From Clostridia bacterium (lineage in GTDB: Bacteria > Bacillota_A > Clostridia > Christensenellales > Borkfalkiaceae): a stretch of DNA of 56,766 bases. Location: positions 1-56,766 of the forward strand of contig JAFVQP010000183.1 of NCBI GenBank assembly GCA_017504735.1. The letters run 5' to 3'. The notes under the pieces are model-generated. The model was not told the DNA's origin. It worked only from the letters and a program-made list of their open reading frames with translations, and did not search any database. A program made the translations under genes and the position numbers. Positions 1 to 8,907 of the stretch are shown here, in pieces. Each line of letters opens with the position of its first letter. Within the stretch, counting starts at the first letter, position 1.

Positions 1-288
1 CTTGCCGTCTTTCGTAACGTAGATATCGAAAATATATACGCTACCGTCCTTGTTGTAGTTCTGATCGGCAATTGCCGCAAGAACTTCTGCTGCTTCTTCT
101 GTGGTCGCCACGATCTCGTTGCTTACCAAGGTAGAGCCTTCTTCAAAGCTACCGCCGTCAACAACGATACCGTATTCGTTTTGCAACGATTCGAGCGTGG
201 TGCTTCCGTTATTACACGCCGTAAGGGAAAATGCAAAAACGGCAATCAAAAGAAGAAGTATTGTTACTAATAGGGATTTTTTCTTCAT
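1..288 (-). CDS. Secreted lipoprotein, 3' end cut by window edge
   Basis: 96 codons are visible, from an ATG preceded by AGGAGG to the window edge with no stop. The N-terminus is a lipoprotein signal: positive MKKKS, a hydrophobic stretch rich in L, V and F, then the lipobox LTAC with Cys about residue 25 as lipidation site. The mature part starts NNGSTTLESL and is acidic, with no recognisable domain in the piece seen. It is the last visible gene of the leftward operon of giant surface proteins, 65 bp behind the 1052-residue protein, so it probably acts at the outer face of the membrane with them. Function unknown. Confidence 0.8.
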   Translation of the reverse strand, partial: MKKKSLLVTILLLLIAVFAFSLTACNNGSTTLESLQNEYGIVVDGGSFEEGSTLVSNEIVATTEEAAEVLAAIADQNYNKDGSVYIFDIYVTKDGK

Positions 289-353
289 TTTTAATGCCTC
301 CTTTTGTTTTCCCCCTTGCCCCGAAAGACAAGGGGTGATCTTTTTTAAACCGA

Positions 354-3300
354 TTATTTCTTTTTGAAGATGGCAAGGAACTCAGCCCAAGTTTTCTTCT
401 TAATAACAAACCAAACAAGAGCAAACCCGCCAAGACCGAGCACTACTACCGAGCCAACAACGATACCAACGATTGCACCCGTTCCAAGCCCTGCATCCTC
501 GGTGATACCGATAATGGCATACTGTGAGAAGTGGTCGGTTTCAAAGGTAATCGTACCGTCCTCATTGACGGTGGTCTTGCATTCCTCGTAGCTTCCGTCG
601 GGAGCGATATAAACCACTATAATTTCGTCATACTCTGCCGCAAGGTCAGGTGCAGGTAACGTTATCTCTACCTTACCGTCAGGCTGAATTTTCGCGCCTT
701 CAAGAAGAAGTGAAAGATCGAACATTCCAAGAGGCTTTGCCGCGCCTTCGGCGGTTACGGCAATTTCCCCAAGTACCTGTTCAGGAACTTGTTCCGTAGG
801 CATTTCGACAACGTCAAACACCGTTCCTTCGGGAATATAAGCGTTACTGCCTGCAGGAACGTTAAGCACCGTACCGACTACATCACCGCTTACCTGAACC
901 ATTTTCTTAGGCAACTCTTCGGTGTAGAAGTGTGAGCAGAGAGAGCATGTATAGGTTACTTCGCCGACTTCTGTTGCGGTCGGCTCTTTGGTTACCTCTC
1001 TCACGTAATCGTGAGGAAGAATGGACTCGTAATCACACTCCATACAATCATGAATGTGGTCGTTGTTGTCCTTTGCGATCCAATCGTTTAAGCTATGTTC
1101 GAAATCCTCGCTTGCTCCGCAAGTGGGGCAAGAATGCGTATGGTAAATTTCGTCCTTCATCGTCCAATCGCCATAGGTGTGGTCGCCGCTTTCGCTTGCA
1201 CCGCATTCGCATTTGCGAATGTGCTTCATATCGTTATTGGGATCGGGCATCCAATCTCCAAAGTTGCATACGTGAGGAGGTTCTGCTGGCTTTGTTTCGT
1301 AGGCATCGCAACCGTCTGCGGTACAATGTCTTGTAATACCCTCAAAGCCTGCGTATTCTCCCCATTCACCAAAGGTGTGGGATGCTTTTTCTGTCGCATC
1401 ACAGCCTTCGGCTTTACACTCGTGTGTATGATATTCGCCGTCAAGCTTCGTCCAAGGTGCTGTGAAATCGTGATTTGCGCTTTCTTCCGCATCGCACTTA
1501 TCGCATTCACGCTTGTGCTGTGTATCATTCAGCTTCGACCAAGCGCCAAAACCGTGCGCTTCGCTTTCAAATTTTTCACAAGCGGAATCCTTACAATCTC
1601 TCCTGTGATTTCCGTCCTCGGTATCATACCAATCACCGAAATCGCAGGTGTGAGCAGGCTGATACGGTGCGGAAGCATAGAGATATACGCAAGCCTGCGT
1701 GTCGTTGGTGTCCCAGTAGCCACCGTTTTCGTCGTCTATATACTCGCTACCTTCAAGATCGTAATCATTGCCTACGACGAAACGTAATTCGCCGTTATAA
1801 TCGCGGAGACGGAGACATCCAAGCTGCTCCCCAAACTCAGGAGAGAAGGCATTCCAGGATTTACTGAGCGCTACGCTGCCCTCCTTGCAAATATCAAGGA
1901 ATTCCAAACCGCCAACATACTCGTCATTTTCCCAATCGTAGGTGTAGTAGCTGTCTCTGTCATTGTAGAAGAGTACTGCCCAATAGTAGGTGTCGCCCTC
2001 ATCGGGGTACAGCTTATTGTACGGTCTGTCCTCAGGGATAAAAGCAGGCGAGTTGATAAAGGTGTTGGGGATAACGAACTGCACTACGCATTCGTAAGTG
2101 TAGCGGAAGACTTCCTCTTGTCCGTCGATTTCTTCTTGGCTATGTAGCTTTATCATCTCAAACTCAAGAGCATCTTTTACCGCATCGTGAGAGATCGTGC
2201 CATCGGAATGGAGGGTGATTTCCTTTACAGGTATGCCTACCGTTTGACCGTAGAGCATATCCGTAAGATAACCATGGCATATAGAGTCAAAATATTCCTT
2301 GAGTTCTTCTTCCGTTTCACATTCCTCTAAATAGTCGTAAACACCGTTTGTATTCCAGTCGATTTCAAGGATGTCGGGGGCTCCGTTATTGTTTTCATCA
2401 ACGTTGTATATGTCTGCGTAACCATCTCCGTCAAGATCGAAAACATAGGAATAAAGAACGCTGCTGTCAGGGGTGTAATATTTCCCTTCATATTCAGCCA
2501 CGAGAACGTACATGGTATCGTCCGCAAGCGCAAAGAAATCGGTTTTGTTTGTTACCTTGCTGTACACGGGAACGGGACGGTTACAGTTATTGCATTTCTC
2601 ACCATTCCAATCGTGATCGAGTGCATCTATTTCGGGGAACCCTTCGTATGCCGCCGTCATTCCCTCGTTTGAGAAATATGTGTCACAAAGACGGCAATAC
2701 CAATATTCCTTACAGCCCTTTTCCATACAGGTAGGAGCATCTGCATCACCGTGAACGTTTTGCTCGTGCCCGCAAGGAGCTGCGTAGAGATACGCCTTTA
2801 CGTTTACGCCTACATCATAGTTGTCGGGGTCGGCGCTTCTCACCTCGTTGTATTCTTCAGATTTGTCACGCAAAGCAAACACGTAATTTGTGCCCGTATA
2901 TTTCAAATCAAGCACGCCATACACCCACGTGTCAGAATCGCCAATCCAATCTATATAAGAATCGTAAAGATAACCGCTTCCGTCACCGTTTGCGTGCCAC
3001 AAAGGACGGCTATAGCTGTAAGTTTCCTCGGGGCTGTAATAACGGATACCGCCATCAAACCACGTTTCCCCTTCAGACTCGAATGGAACGCTTAAAGCAA
3101 GTAGCATATCTCCGTCAACGTACATATAAGAGCCAGCGTTCATCTGATATTGCATAGCACCAACGTTTACGCTGTTAGAAATACCAGAGAAGGTATTGGT
3201 TTGTGCATCATAATATTCGGTAATGTCAACGGCATACACGGAATCAACTTCTTTAAATTCAGTGTAACGAGGATTACCGGGAGTGTAATAGCGGTCACCG

Positions 3301-3512
3301 CTTTTTACAACGTAAAGAAAGGTTGTTCCGTTCTGCTCCTCTAAATTATCCTCGGTGAAAAGGCTGTACGTCTTTCCCTCGGTGCATACATCAAGAGAGT
3401 CCCCATCAAAAAAGGCGCGCGCCGTCAAAGGCATGATCCCGAGCAGCATTGACAGCATCATAAGGATTGATAAAACCGTCAATAGCGTTTTTCTTTTTAT
3501 ATGTGTTTTCAT
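354..3512 (-). CDS. Large membrane-anchored surface protein with CxxC repeats (1052 aa)
   Basis: The N-terminus is a Sec signal peptide (MKTHIKRK, hydrophobic core to about residue 30, LTARA cleavage site). The C-terminus has a hydrophobic helix at about 1014-1040 followed by KKK, giving a single-pass anchor facing outward. The first 600 residues are acidic and rich in Tyr, Asp and Gly. Roughly residues 640-880 hold about seven repeats of some 30 residues of the form H-x-F/Y-G-x-W ... H-x-x-x-C-x2-4-C, which look like small metal-binding or disulfide modules. An isolated module with the same look (CNNC, C-x2-C) occurs near residues 250-310. The start has AGGAG upstream. It shares the CxxC/His style with the neighbour at 3597-6836. 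Surface structure or binding is my inference; the ligand is unknown. Confidence 0.8.
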   Translation of the reverse strand: MKTHIKRKTLLTVLSILMMLSMLLGIMPLTARAFFDGDSLDVCTEGKTYSLFTEDNLEEQNGTTFLYVVKSGDRYYTPGNPRYTEFKEVDSVYAVDITEYYDAQTNTFSGISNSVNVGAMQYQMNAGSYMYVDGDMLLALSVPFESEGETWFDGGIRYYSPEETYSYSRPLWHANGDGSGYLYDSYIDWIGDSDTWVYGVLDLKYTGTNYVFALRDKSEEYNEVRSADPDNYDVGVNVKAYLYAAPCGHEQNVHGDADAPTCMEKGCKEYWYCRLCDTYFSNEGMTAAYEGFPEIDALDHDWNGEKCNNCNRPVPVYSKVTNKTDFFALADDTMYVLVAEYEGKYYTPDSSVLYSYVFDLDGDGYADIYNVDENNNGAPDILEIDWNTNGVYDYLEECETEEELKEYFDSICHGYLTDMLYGQTVGIPVKEITLHSDGTISHDAVKDALEFEMIKLHSQEEIDGQEEVFRYTYECVVQFVIPNTFINSPAFIPEDRPYNKLYPDEGDTYYWAVLFYNDRDSYYTYDWENDEYVGGLEFLDICKEGSVALSKSWNAFSPEFGEQLGCLRLRDYNGELRFVVGNDYDLEGSEYIDDENGGYWDTNDTQACVYLYASAPYQPAHTCDFGDWYDTEDGNHRRDCKDSACEKFESEAHGFGAWSKLNDTQHKRECDKCDAEESANHDFTAPWTKLDGEYHTHECKAEGCDATEKASHTFGEWGEYAGFEGITRHCTADGCDAYETKPAEPPHVCNFGDWMPDPNNDMKHIRKCECGASESGDHTYGDWTMKDEIYHTHSCPTCGASEDFEHSLNDWIAKDNNDHIHDCMECDYESILPHDYVREVTKEPTATEVGEVTYTCSLCSHFYTEELPKKMVQVSGDVVGTVLNVPAGSNAYIPEGTVFDVVEMPTEQVPEQVLGEIAVTAEGAAKPLGMFDLSLLLEGAKIQPDGKVEITLPAPDLAAEYDEIIVVYIAPDGSYEECKTTVNEDGTITFETDHFSQYAIIGITEDAGLGTGAIVGIVVGSVVVLGLGGFALVWFVIKKKTWAEFLAIFKKK

Positions 3513-3540
3513 ATTGTTCTCCTTTAAGAGATTTTATGGA

Positions 3541-3563
3541 GCGGTGGGTGTTTCCACCCACCG
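3541..3563 (-). other. Intercistronic stem-loop
   Basis: A 10-bp perfect stem, GGTGGGTG with CACCCACC plus flanking pairs, closed by a 3-nt loop. It lies between the two giant surface-protein genes and has no T-run, so it is not a simple terminator. It may set mRNA stability or the expression ratio of the two genes. Confidence 0.55.
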
Positions 3564-3596
3564 ACCGTAGTTTGCCGAGTTATCATTTTTTTGTGT

Positions 3597-6500
3597 TTAG
3601 AAAACGCAAATATAGAATTCGGTATCAGCTTTCAAGGTGACCATAATATAGAAGTTAGTACCAACAATAGATTTATTCTCGTCTGCAGGATCATAAATAT
3701 TGCTACCATCGTAAATAAAGTCCGTAATCTCGTTAAAGTTTGTATCGTACAGCTTAACCTCATATTTTGCAGCATCAAGAACGTTTTCATCGCCATCCTT
3801 GAGGAGCAAAGAAGCACCCCAATTTGTATCCTTGTTGACCTTGAAATAATAGTAAGCACCGTTTACACCGGCCAAATTGTTGGATTCATAGAAACCACTT
3901 TGATTCGAGCTTACGTCAAAAATTCGCTCTGCATAGCGGAAGGTAATCGCATCACCAGAAGCGGTGGCAGAATTCTTTGTAATATGAACGTAGTAGGTGC
4001 CTGCCATTGTGGCTTCAAACTCAAAACCTTTCATCGTTACCTTGTAGCCATAGGGACTATATACCGTAACCGTGCAATAATTTTCGTTTGGCTGAATGTT
4101 CCAATATCCAGGCTCCGTTGTATTCAGCGCGTAAATGCCGCCTTCCCAAGAAGCGTAACCAACGGGAACGGTAGCGATAACGTCCGTAGATTTGAAGGTG
4201 CTAATCGTATGGTTCGCACCACAGTTACAGTAGCCGTAAACATCGGGCTTGCATTTTTCCGAATAGGTCATCGTACCGTATTTGTTATTTGTTATAACGA
4301 GCGTATAATTGCTTGCATCAGCGCCTTCAAGAGTGACCTGTGCCTGTCCCTGCAAAGGTATTCCCTCACGAGGTGCAACGAGATCACTTCCGCGCTCCTT
4401 CCACATCGCCGTATTATTGTGACCGCTTTCGGTCCACGTAATATAGACCTCGTCGCCATAGACTACACCATTGGTCGCATTGAGATACGCAGAACCTGTT
4501 TCAAAGGTGTTTTCAGTAATTTGAACGTTAAGGTTGGTAAGCTCCATGGGAATAATTTCCGCCTCGCACTTAGATACGTTTATCTTGTAATTGTTTATAA
4601 AGCTTTCTTCAAGGCCACTAAGCGTTACGTTTACCAAATTTGAGCCTACGTCGGAATCTTCAAACCTGAACACAAAGAAACCGCCCATATAGGATTCGTC
4701 TTCTGTCGATGCGGCGTTATGGATAGTTATGCCGTTTACGGCTACGTCATCCATCATGGTAGTGTAGCCGTCGTAATAGAACTGTGCGTCGGTAACCCAA
4801 ATTTCGCGCGGAATAATTGAAAACTCATAAGTAGTTCCAAGCACGTAATTTTCTTCAATAAAGCTGGGTTCAAATCCTGTTTCCTCAGATGTATCAAGTG
4901 CTGCGCCTGCGTTAGGTGTAACGAAGCCGACCTCAAGTGTGATTTCGTCTGCATTAACGATATCAGAGTGCTCATTCTTGCTTATAATAGCCTGACGGTA
5001 TTCCATACCGTTATATTCAAATGAGTAGGTAAGGTTGTCAATTACACGAGGATTAATGCTTGCCGAGCACTTGGAGAAGTCAATCGTATAGTTGGGGTTG
5101 TATTCCTCGCTAAGATCAACTTTGACAAGAGTAGCGCCAACGTTCTTGCTATCAAAGTACCAGGTGATATCGGAAAGTTCTACTAAATCGCCTGCAACCA
5201 CGTTTTGAAGTATCGCTACGGGGTATTCGTCGCCGCAGAAGTTTTCAGAACCGTCATAAACGAATTCCGTATTTTCTGCCCAAATGGGACGCTTGGTAAC
5301 GGTAATCGTTGCTACGGCACCGTTTTCCTTGTAATTGAACTGGTAGTTGCCACAGTCAGCACCAACGAGATAACAGCTGTCGTTCAAACTCCAGTTACCG
5401 CTAGAATCGCTAAGCACGTAAGTGCCTACGTTATACTCGATATCATCGTTTGTTCCAAGAATAACAACGTCATCCGAAACAACGCCGTGCTCCGCACCAA
5501 GTACGTATCCTCTGTCAAAGGAGTCGTTAAAGCCCTCTTTACCGTTATAAACCTTGGTAAGTTCAAGGTAGTTCAAGGTTTTGGGGGTAACGGTAATCTC
5601 ACCGACGACGTCATCGCCATAGAAGTCGTAATTAGCCGCGTCATCGCCGAGCAGCCAGACGGTGTCTCTATCATCAGTAGAGTTCATACGGACAAAGTAA
5701 TACGTGCCCACGTTATAAGGAATGTCATCACTAGTTTCAAGGAAAACGGTATCTCCTGCGATAACACCGTGATCAACGCCAAGTTGACAGTAGATACCGG
5801 CGTTTTCACCAAAACCGCGTTCACCGTTATAAACCTTTGTAACTATAAGGTAGTTCAAGGTCTTTTCCGCAATGGTGAACTCTCTTTCCACGAGGTCACT
5901 TGCGTGGGTATCGGTTTCATCAACCGTTACTACCACCTTATAGGTGCCTGCATCGGTGGGGCGTTCGGTGAGCTTTTCATCGCCCTTATAGTACGCGAAG
6001 TTTTCCGCACCTACGCCGTCAAACGTAACGGTAGGCTCTGCAACGGGCGTGCCGTCATAGGTTTTGGAAATATCTAAAACTTGCAAGTTTGCAGGGAGCT
6101 TATCCGTTTCAAAGGTAAATTCGTCCGTCGTTGCGATTGCTCCGCATACGCAGGATTTGTAATATACCGCTTTCGTCGTAGCTGTTGCCGCCGTCTTTAA
6201 GGTGTCGGCGTTTACCGTTTCCAAGGTATAAGCGTGCGCCGTTTCGTCTTTCTTATCACCGCAAACCGAGCAAGCGTACCAGTGCGTGGTTTCGCCAGCC
6301 GTTAAGGTGTCAGCATGGTCATGCGTAATTGTGCGCGTTGCACCGCATTCATTACAGTCAGTATCGCAAGCGTTGTCGTAAACGTGCGCGCCTACCGTTC
6401 TTTCCGCATTACATACGTTACAAGTGGTGTCGCAAGCGTTGTCGTAAACGTGAGGCTCAACCGTTCTTTCCGCGTTACATACGTTACAAGTGGTATCGCA

Positions 6501-6836
6501 AGCGTTGTCGTAAACGTGCGCGCCTACCGTTCTCGTATAACCACACGTATCGCAGGTATCATCGCAATCGTTTGCGTAAACGTGCGCAGCAAGATCGCTG
6601 ATTTCTTCTTCGTGTTTACAGGTTGCCTCGTGCCAATGGTTGGTGGCATCACTTGACCATTCCGCCGCGTAGGAATGGTCGTGCAGGGCAATCGGCAATA
6701 CGATAGCGCAGGTTGTACCTGCCACCACAACTGACGCCGTGGTGATTGCAATCGCTTTATGCGCAACTGACCATTTCCAAACTTTGGTTGCAGTGGACTT
6801 TATCCAAGCCCCAATTTTTCCAAAAAATGCTTTCAT
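3597..6836 (-). CDS. Giant surface protein: CxxC repeat array plus YDG/MBG-like domains (1079 aa)
   Basis: An N-terminal basic segment and hydrophobic helix at about 28-50 form a signal or uncleaved anchor. Residues 84-171 are four 22-residue tandem repeats (HVYDNACDTTCNVCNAERTV type), each with a C-x3-C-x2-C cluster, followed by a further zinc-ribbon-like CSVCG. From about 230 onward come repeated beta modules with the signature (K/T)-x-Y-(D/N)-G ... AGTY or VGTY, typical of YDG/MBG-like domains of bacterial adhesins. No LPxTG or C-terminal helix is visible, so it may stay attached through the N-terminus. It sits in one leftward operon with a small gene upstream and two surface proteins downstream. 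Adhesion or matrix role is inferred from domain type. Confidence 0.8.
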   Translation of the reverse strand: MKAFFGKIGAWIKSTATKVWKWSVAHKAIAITTASVVVAGTTCAIVLPIALHDHSYAAEWSSDATNHWHEATCKHEEEISDLAAHVYANDCDDTCDTCGYTRTVGAHVYDNACDTTCNVCNAERTVEPHVYDNACDTTCNVCNAERTVGAHVYDNACDTDCNECGATRTITHDHADTLTAGETTHWYACSVCGDKKDETAHAYTLETVNADTLKTAATATTKAVYYKSCVCGAIATTDEFTFETDKLPANLQVLDISKTYDGTPVAEPTVTFDGVGAENFAYYKGDEKLTERPTDAGTYKVVVTVDETDTHASDLVEREFTIAEKTLNYLIVTKVYNGERGFGENAGIYCQLGVDHGVIAGDTVFLETSDDIPYNVGTYYFVRMNSTDDRDTVWLLGDDAANYDFYGDDVVGEITVTPKTLNYLELTKVYNGKEGFNDSFDRGYVLGAEHGVVSDDVVILGTNDDIEYNVGTYVLSDSSGNWSLNDSCYLVGADCGNYQFNYKENGAVATITVTKRPIWAENTEFVYDGSENFCGDEYPVAILQNVVAGDLVELSDITWYFDSKNVGATLVKVDLSEEYNPNYTIDFSKCSASINPRVIDNLTYSFEYNGMEYRQAIISKNEHSDIVNADEITLEVGFVTPNAGAALDTSEETGFEPSFIEENYVLGTTYEFSIIPREIWVTDAQFYYDGYTTMMDDVAVNGITIHNAASTEDESYMGGFFVFRFEDSDVGSNLVNVTLSGLEESFINNYKINVSKCEAEIIPMELTNLNVQITENTFETGSAYLNATNGVVYGDEVYITWTESGHNNTAMWKERGSDLVAPREGIPLQGQAQVTLEGADASNYTLVITNNKYGTMTYSEKCKPDVYGYCNCGANHTISTFKSTDVIATVPVGYASWEGGIYALNTTEPGYWNIQPNENYCTVTVYSPYGYKVTMKGFEFEATMAGTYYVHITKNSATASGDAITFRYAERIFDVSSNQSGFYESNNLAGVNGAYYYFKVNKDTNWGASLLLKDGDENVLDAAKYEVKLYDTNFNEITDFIYDGSNIYDPADENKSIVGTNFYIMVTLKADTEFYICVF
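6324..6587 (-). repeat. 66-bp in-frame tandem repeat, four copies
   Basis: Four consecutive 66-bp units inside the 3597-6836 gene encode the 22-residue CxxC repeats (residues 84-171). The middle two units are nearly identical at DNA level and the outer two have diverged, as expected from unequal recombination. The copy number probably varies between strains. Confidence 0.85.
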
Positions 6837-6859
6837 ATTCTTTTTCCTCCTTTTTTGTT

Positions 6860-7291
6860 TTAAGCAAGTGCTTGTTTTAATTTTACATGTTCAAGTATCT
6901 CAATAAACTTCGGCTTACCTTTTCCCTGACGGAGAATGTTTCCGTCAAACTCAACCCTTACCTGTCCAGGCAAGGTATAAACGTCACCGTGCTCATCGAA
7001 CAGTTCCATGTAGAAGTACCATACCGCCGTGTCGAGATTTTTATGCCTTTCGGGGCAGAAGAATTTGATCACTCGTCCTGATCGCTTCAGCTCGAAAAGA
7101 AGATAATCTCTATCGGAGTTTTTAGGTACGGTGAAGATTGGAAAGTCCTTTTCAAACATTATTGAAAAGGCGTCGTGTGGCTCGTTGATGCAGAGGAAAT
7201 CGGTTTCGGGAAGATTCTCGTTGACGAGATATTCAAAACCTTTTTCCACGGGGAATTCAAACTCGCCAAACAGGATATGTTTTTCGGTCAC
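6860..7291 (-). CDS. Small protein of unknown function (143 aa), first gene of surface-protein operon
   Basis: Starts with GTG at 7291, preceded by GGAGG at 9-nt spacing; the overlapping ATG is out of frame. The product is acidic in the first half, has no signal peptide or membrane helix, and ends in a helical EILEHVKLKQALA. It contains a motif FFCPERHKNLDTAVWYF and mixed beta strands that suggest a compact globular cytoplasmic protein. I do not recognise the family. It leads the operon for the two giant surface proteins and lies 23 bp before the second of them, so a role in their synthesis or control is possible but only contextual. Confidence 0.7.
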   Translation of the reverse strand: MTEKHILFGEFEFPVEKGFEYLVNENLPETDFLCINEPHDAFSIMFEKDFPIFTVPKNSDRDYLLFELKRSGRVIKFFCPERHKNLDTAVWYFYMELFDEHGDVYTLPGQVRVEFDGNILRQGKGKPKFIEILEHVKLKQALA

Positions 7292-7340
7292 ATTTCACCA
7301 CCTCCATTTTGATTAGATATTACTATCTTGCCTATATTTT

Positions 7341-7416
7341 ATCATATATACTTCCTTTTCCACTACACCCCTTAGGGGTGAAAGTTTGCAATTTTAGGGG
7401 TGAAAAAGGGTGAAAG
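7341..7416 (-). promoter_or_regulatory. Activator-type promoter with three direct-repeat operators
   Basis: On the minus strand the -10 is TATGAT (7346-7341) with no good -35 at 17 bp. Immediately upstream stand repeats of TTTCACCCCTAA at 7372-7383 and 7394-7405 (22 bp apart) and a TTTCACCC half at 7407-7415 (11-13 bp further). The 22 and about 11 bp phasing puts them on one face of the helix. A weak -35 with phased sites beside it is the layout of an activated promoter; the LuxR-type regulator encoded next door is the obvious candidate. Confidence 0.5.
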
Positions 7417-7453
7417 AGACATTTTTGAGTGTGATTTTCTCATTTTTGGGTAC

Positions 7454-7488
7454 AAAAAAAGGACGTCGGAGTTTTCCGTCGTCCTTTA
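7454..7488 (-). terminator. Terminator of the LuxR-type regulator gene
   Basis: Stem AAGGACGACGG / CCGACGTCCTT with one mismatch and loop AAAACT, followed by a T-run on the minus strand, 19 bp after the stop codon. Confidence 0.85.
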
Positions 7489-7506
7489 TAGGTGTTGGTT
7501 TACATT

Positions 7507-8478
7507 TTAGCCGTTATTTTGAAGCAAAAGCTCGTATAATTCTTCTCGGCAACTGATGTTCAGCTTGCCATAAAGCGTTCTTGTATAGGTTTTTACCGTA
7601 TTCTCAGAAAGGTGCAATTCATCCGCTATCTCTTTGCGCTTTTTGCCTGCGATAACCATTTCGAGGATTTCACGTTCTCTAATCGAAAGCGGAGCATCCT
7701 CTTTCACAAAGGTCAGTACCTTTGCAAGCTTGGCGTCCATCGTCATTGTCGTGATTTGTACAGCAAGGTCTTCTTTTTCTGCTTGGGTATATTTTGAAAG
7801 GTCGTTTTTGTGTACGTAGTCCTGAAGCATCAACCATACGCCGAGGAATGCAAATGCGCTGATGGGATACATGACAGAGAGCAATTCAAACTCCCACGGG
7901 ATAACCTTTTGGATGCACCAAAATCCGATGTTGCCAACTACGATTGCGATGATAATGCAGGCTTGCTTTTGCGATGCTATTTTTTTCTTCTTAAGCGATA
8001 CAAAAAATACGGTAATCATCGCTACAAAATAGCTGACAACGTATATCAGGTTTGTCGGGTGCAACACGCCGTATTCCTTGCGGAGAACGGTGGAGCCTGC
8101 AATCGTTTCTATCGTGGCGTCCGTGTAATACCAATCAAGGTATCCCGTTGTGCAGATGATAGCAAACATAACCGCCACCACACCGATTAACGCCCCTGTT
8201 ATCCATTTTTTATACGTATAACCGCAAAGCTTTGATACAATCATAAACATACACAGGGGGGTCATCACTTGTCCGAGGTATGTAATCTTGTTTGCAAAGA
8301 GTGCAAATTCCACCGTCCTGGAAAATGCGGTTAAGGTGTATCCGAGGTTGACTATTGCAATGCTGACGAAGAGAATAAACAGCCACAGCTCGCCTTGCTG
8401 TTTCTTTCGCATTTGGAAGAAGTACGCCGGCATGAGTATAAGCGATACTAAAAATAACGCGCCATATGTATATTGCAT
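7507..8478 (-). CDS. Membrane-embedded LuxR-type regulator (7TM sensor plus HTH)
   Basis: The start at 8478 (MQYTYGALF) follows GGAGG closely; an upstream extension of 18 codons lacks a ribosome site and overlaps the promoter region. Seven hydrophobic helices fill about residues 5-235 in the pattern of histidine-kinase N-terminal 7TM sensor domains. After a short linker comes a C-terminal LuxR/GerE helix-turn-helix (LSIREREILEMVIAGKKRKE ... LHLSENTVKTY). No kinase or receiver domain is present, so the sensor seems to drive DNA binding directly from the membrane. It has its own promoter and terminator and lies just upstream of the surface-protein operon, whose promoter carries phased direct repeats. 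Confidence 0.85.
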   Translation of the reverse strand: MQYTYGALFLVSLILMPAYFFQMRKKQQGELWLFILFVSIAIVNLGYTLTAFSRTVEFALFANKITYLGQVMTPLCMFMIVSKLCGYTYKKWITGALIGVVAVMFAIICTTGYLDWYYTDATIETIAGSTVLRKEYGVLHPTNLIYVVSYFVAMITVFFVSLKKKKIASQKQACIIIAIVVGNIGFWCIQKVIPWEFELLSVMYPISAFAFLGVWLMLQDYVHKNDLSKYTQAEKEDLAVQITTMTMDAKLAKVLTFVKEDAPLSIREREILEMVIAGKKRKEIADELHLSENTVKTYTRTLYGKLNISCREELYELLLQNNG

Positions 8479-8527
8479 AGTCCACCTCCTTTGTAGATTT
8501 CTCACTTTGTAAACAATTGATTGCATT

Positions 8528-8556
8528 ATCATACCATAAATTTATGAATAAGTCAA
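8528..8556 (-). promoter_or_regulatory. Promoter of the LuxR-type regulator gene
   Basis: TTGACT (8556-8551), 17 bp, TATGAT (8533-8528) on the minus strand, about 50 bp before the GGAGG-preceded start. Confidence 0.7.
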
Positions 8557-8617
8557 GGTGTTTGGGCTCGTTTGCGAAGATACGCGTCGTTTTTTATTTA
8601 TGGATTCTCTCTTGCAT

Positions 8618-8647
8618 AAAAAATCTCTCCCCGATTTGGGGAGAGAG
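8618..8647 (-). terminator. Terminator of the SPFH-RHH operon
   Basis: Stem TCTCTCCCC / GGGGAGAGA with loop AAATC, then TTTTTTA on the minus strand, 11 bp after the RHH stop codon. Confidence 0.85.
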
Positions 8648-8657
8648 GTTGGATTGA

Positions 8658-8858
8658 TTAGATATCCAGTTCAGGCGGAACGTCGATTTCGTCCGACACG
8701 TATTTGCCGTTTTTCTTGCGCTGACGAACGCATTCTGACAGCAAATATTCGATTTGACCGTTTACCGAGCGAAAATCGTCTTCCGCCCACGCCGCAATCG
8801 CTTCATACAGCTTTGGGGATAAACGTAAGGGGATTTGTTTTTTGCTGTTTTCGTTCAT
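8658..8858 (-). CDS. Arc/RHH-type small DNA-binding protein (66 aa)
   Basis: A short basic N-terminus with [17 protein letters not shown] followed by [16 protein letters not shown] fits the ribbon-helix-helix fold: beta strand, helix A, helix B with the NGQIEYLL signature of Arc-like proteins. The C-terminal tail ([13 protein letters not shown]) is acidic. The start codon is odd: AGGAG is about 13 nt away, and an 8-codon micro-ORF ending in ATGA overlaps this ATG, so translation may be coupled to it. The gene follows an SPFH-domain gene on the same transcript, a pairing I know from other Firmicutes. Its operator is unknown. Confidence 0.8.
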   Translation of the reverse strand: MNENSKKQIPLRLSPKLYEAIAAWAEDDFRSVNGQIEYLLSECVRQRKKNGKYVSDEIDVPPELDI

Positions 8859-8881
8859 AATCGCATACCTGCTCCTGCCAT
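8855..8881 (-). repeat. GAGMR micro-ORF, copy A (MAGAGMRL)
   Basis: Complete 8-codon ORF, ATG to TGA, peptide MAGAGMRL. It lies 26 bp after the SPFH stop codon and its TGA overlaps the RHH start as ATGA, the classic geometry for translational coupling. DNA core GCAGGTATGCGA. The extra Leu before the stop distinguishes it from other copies. Confidence 0.65.
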
Positions 8882-8907
8882 TTTAGTAAAATTCACTATT
8901 TTAAGGG

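Noticed and set aside
6324..6587. Tandem 66-bp repeats considered as a CRISPR array
   Set aside because: The units are contiguous, without spacers, and encode in-frame protein repeats.
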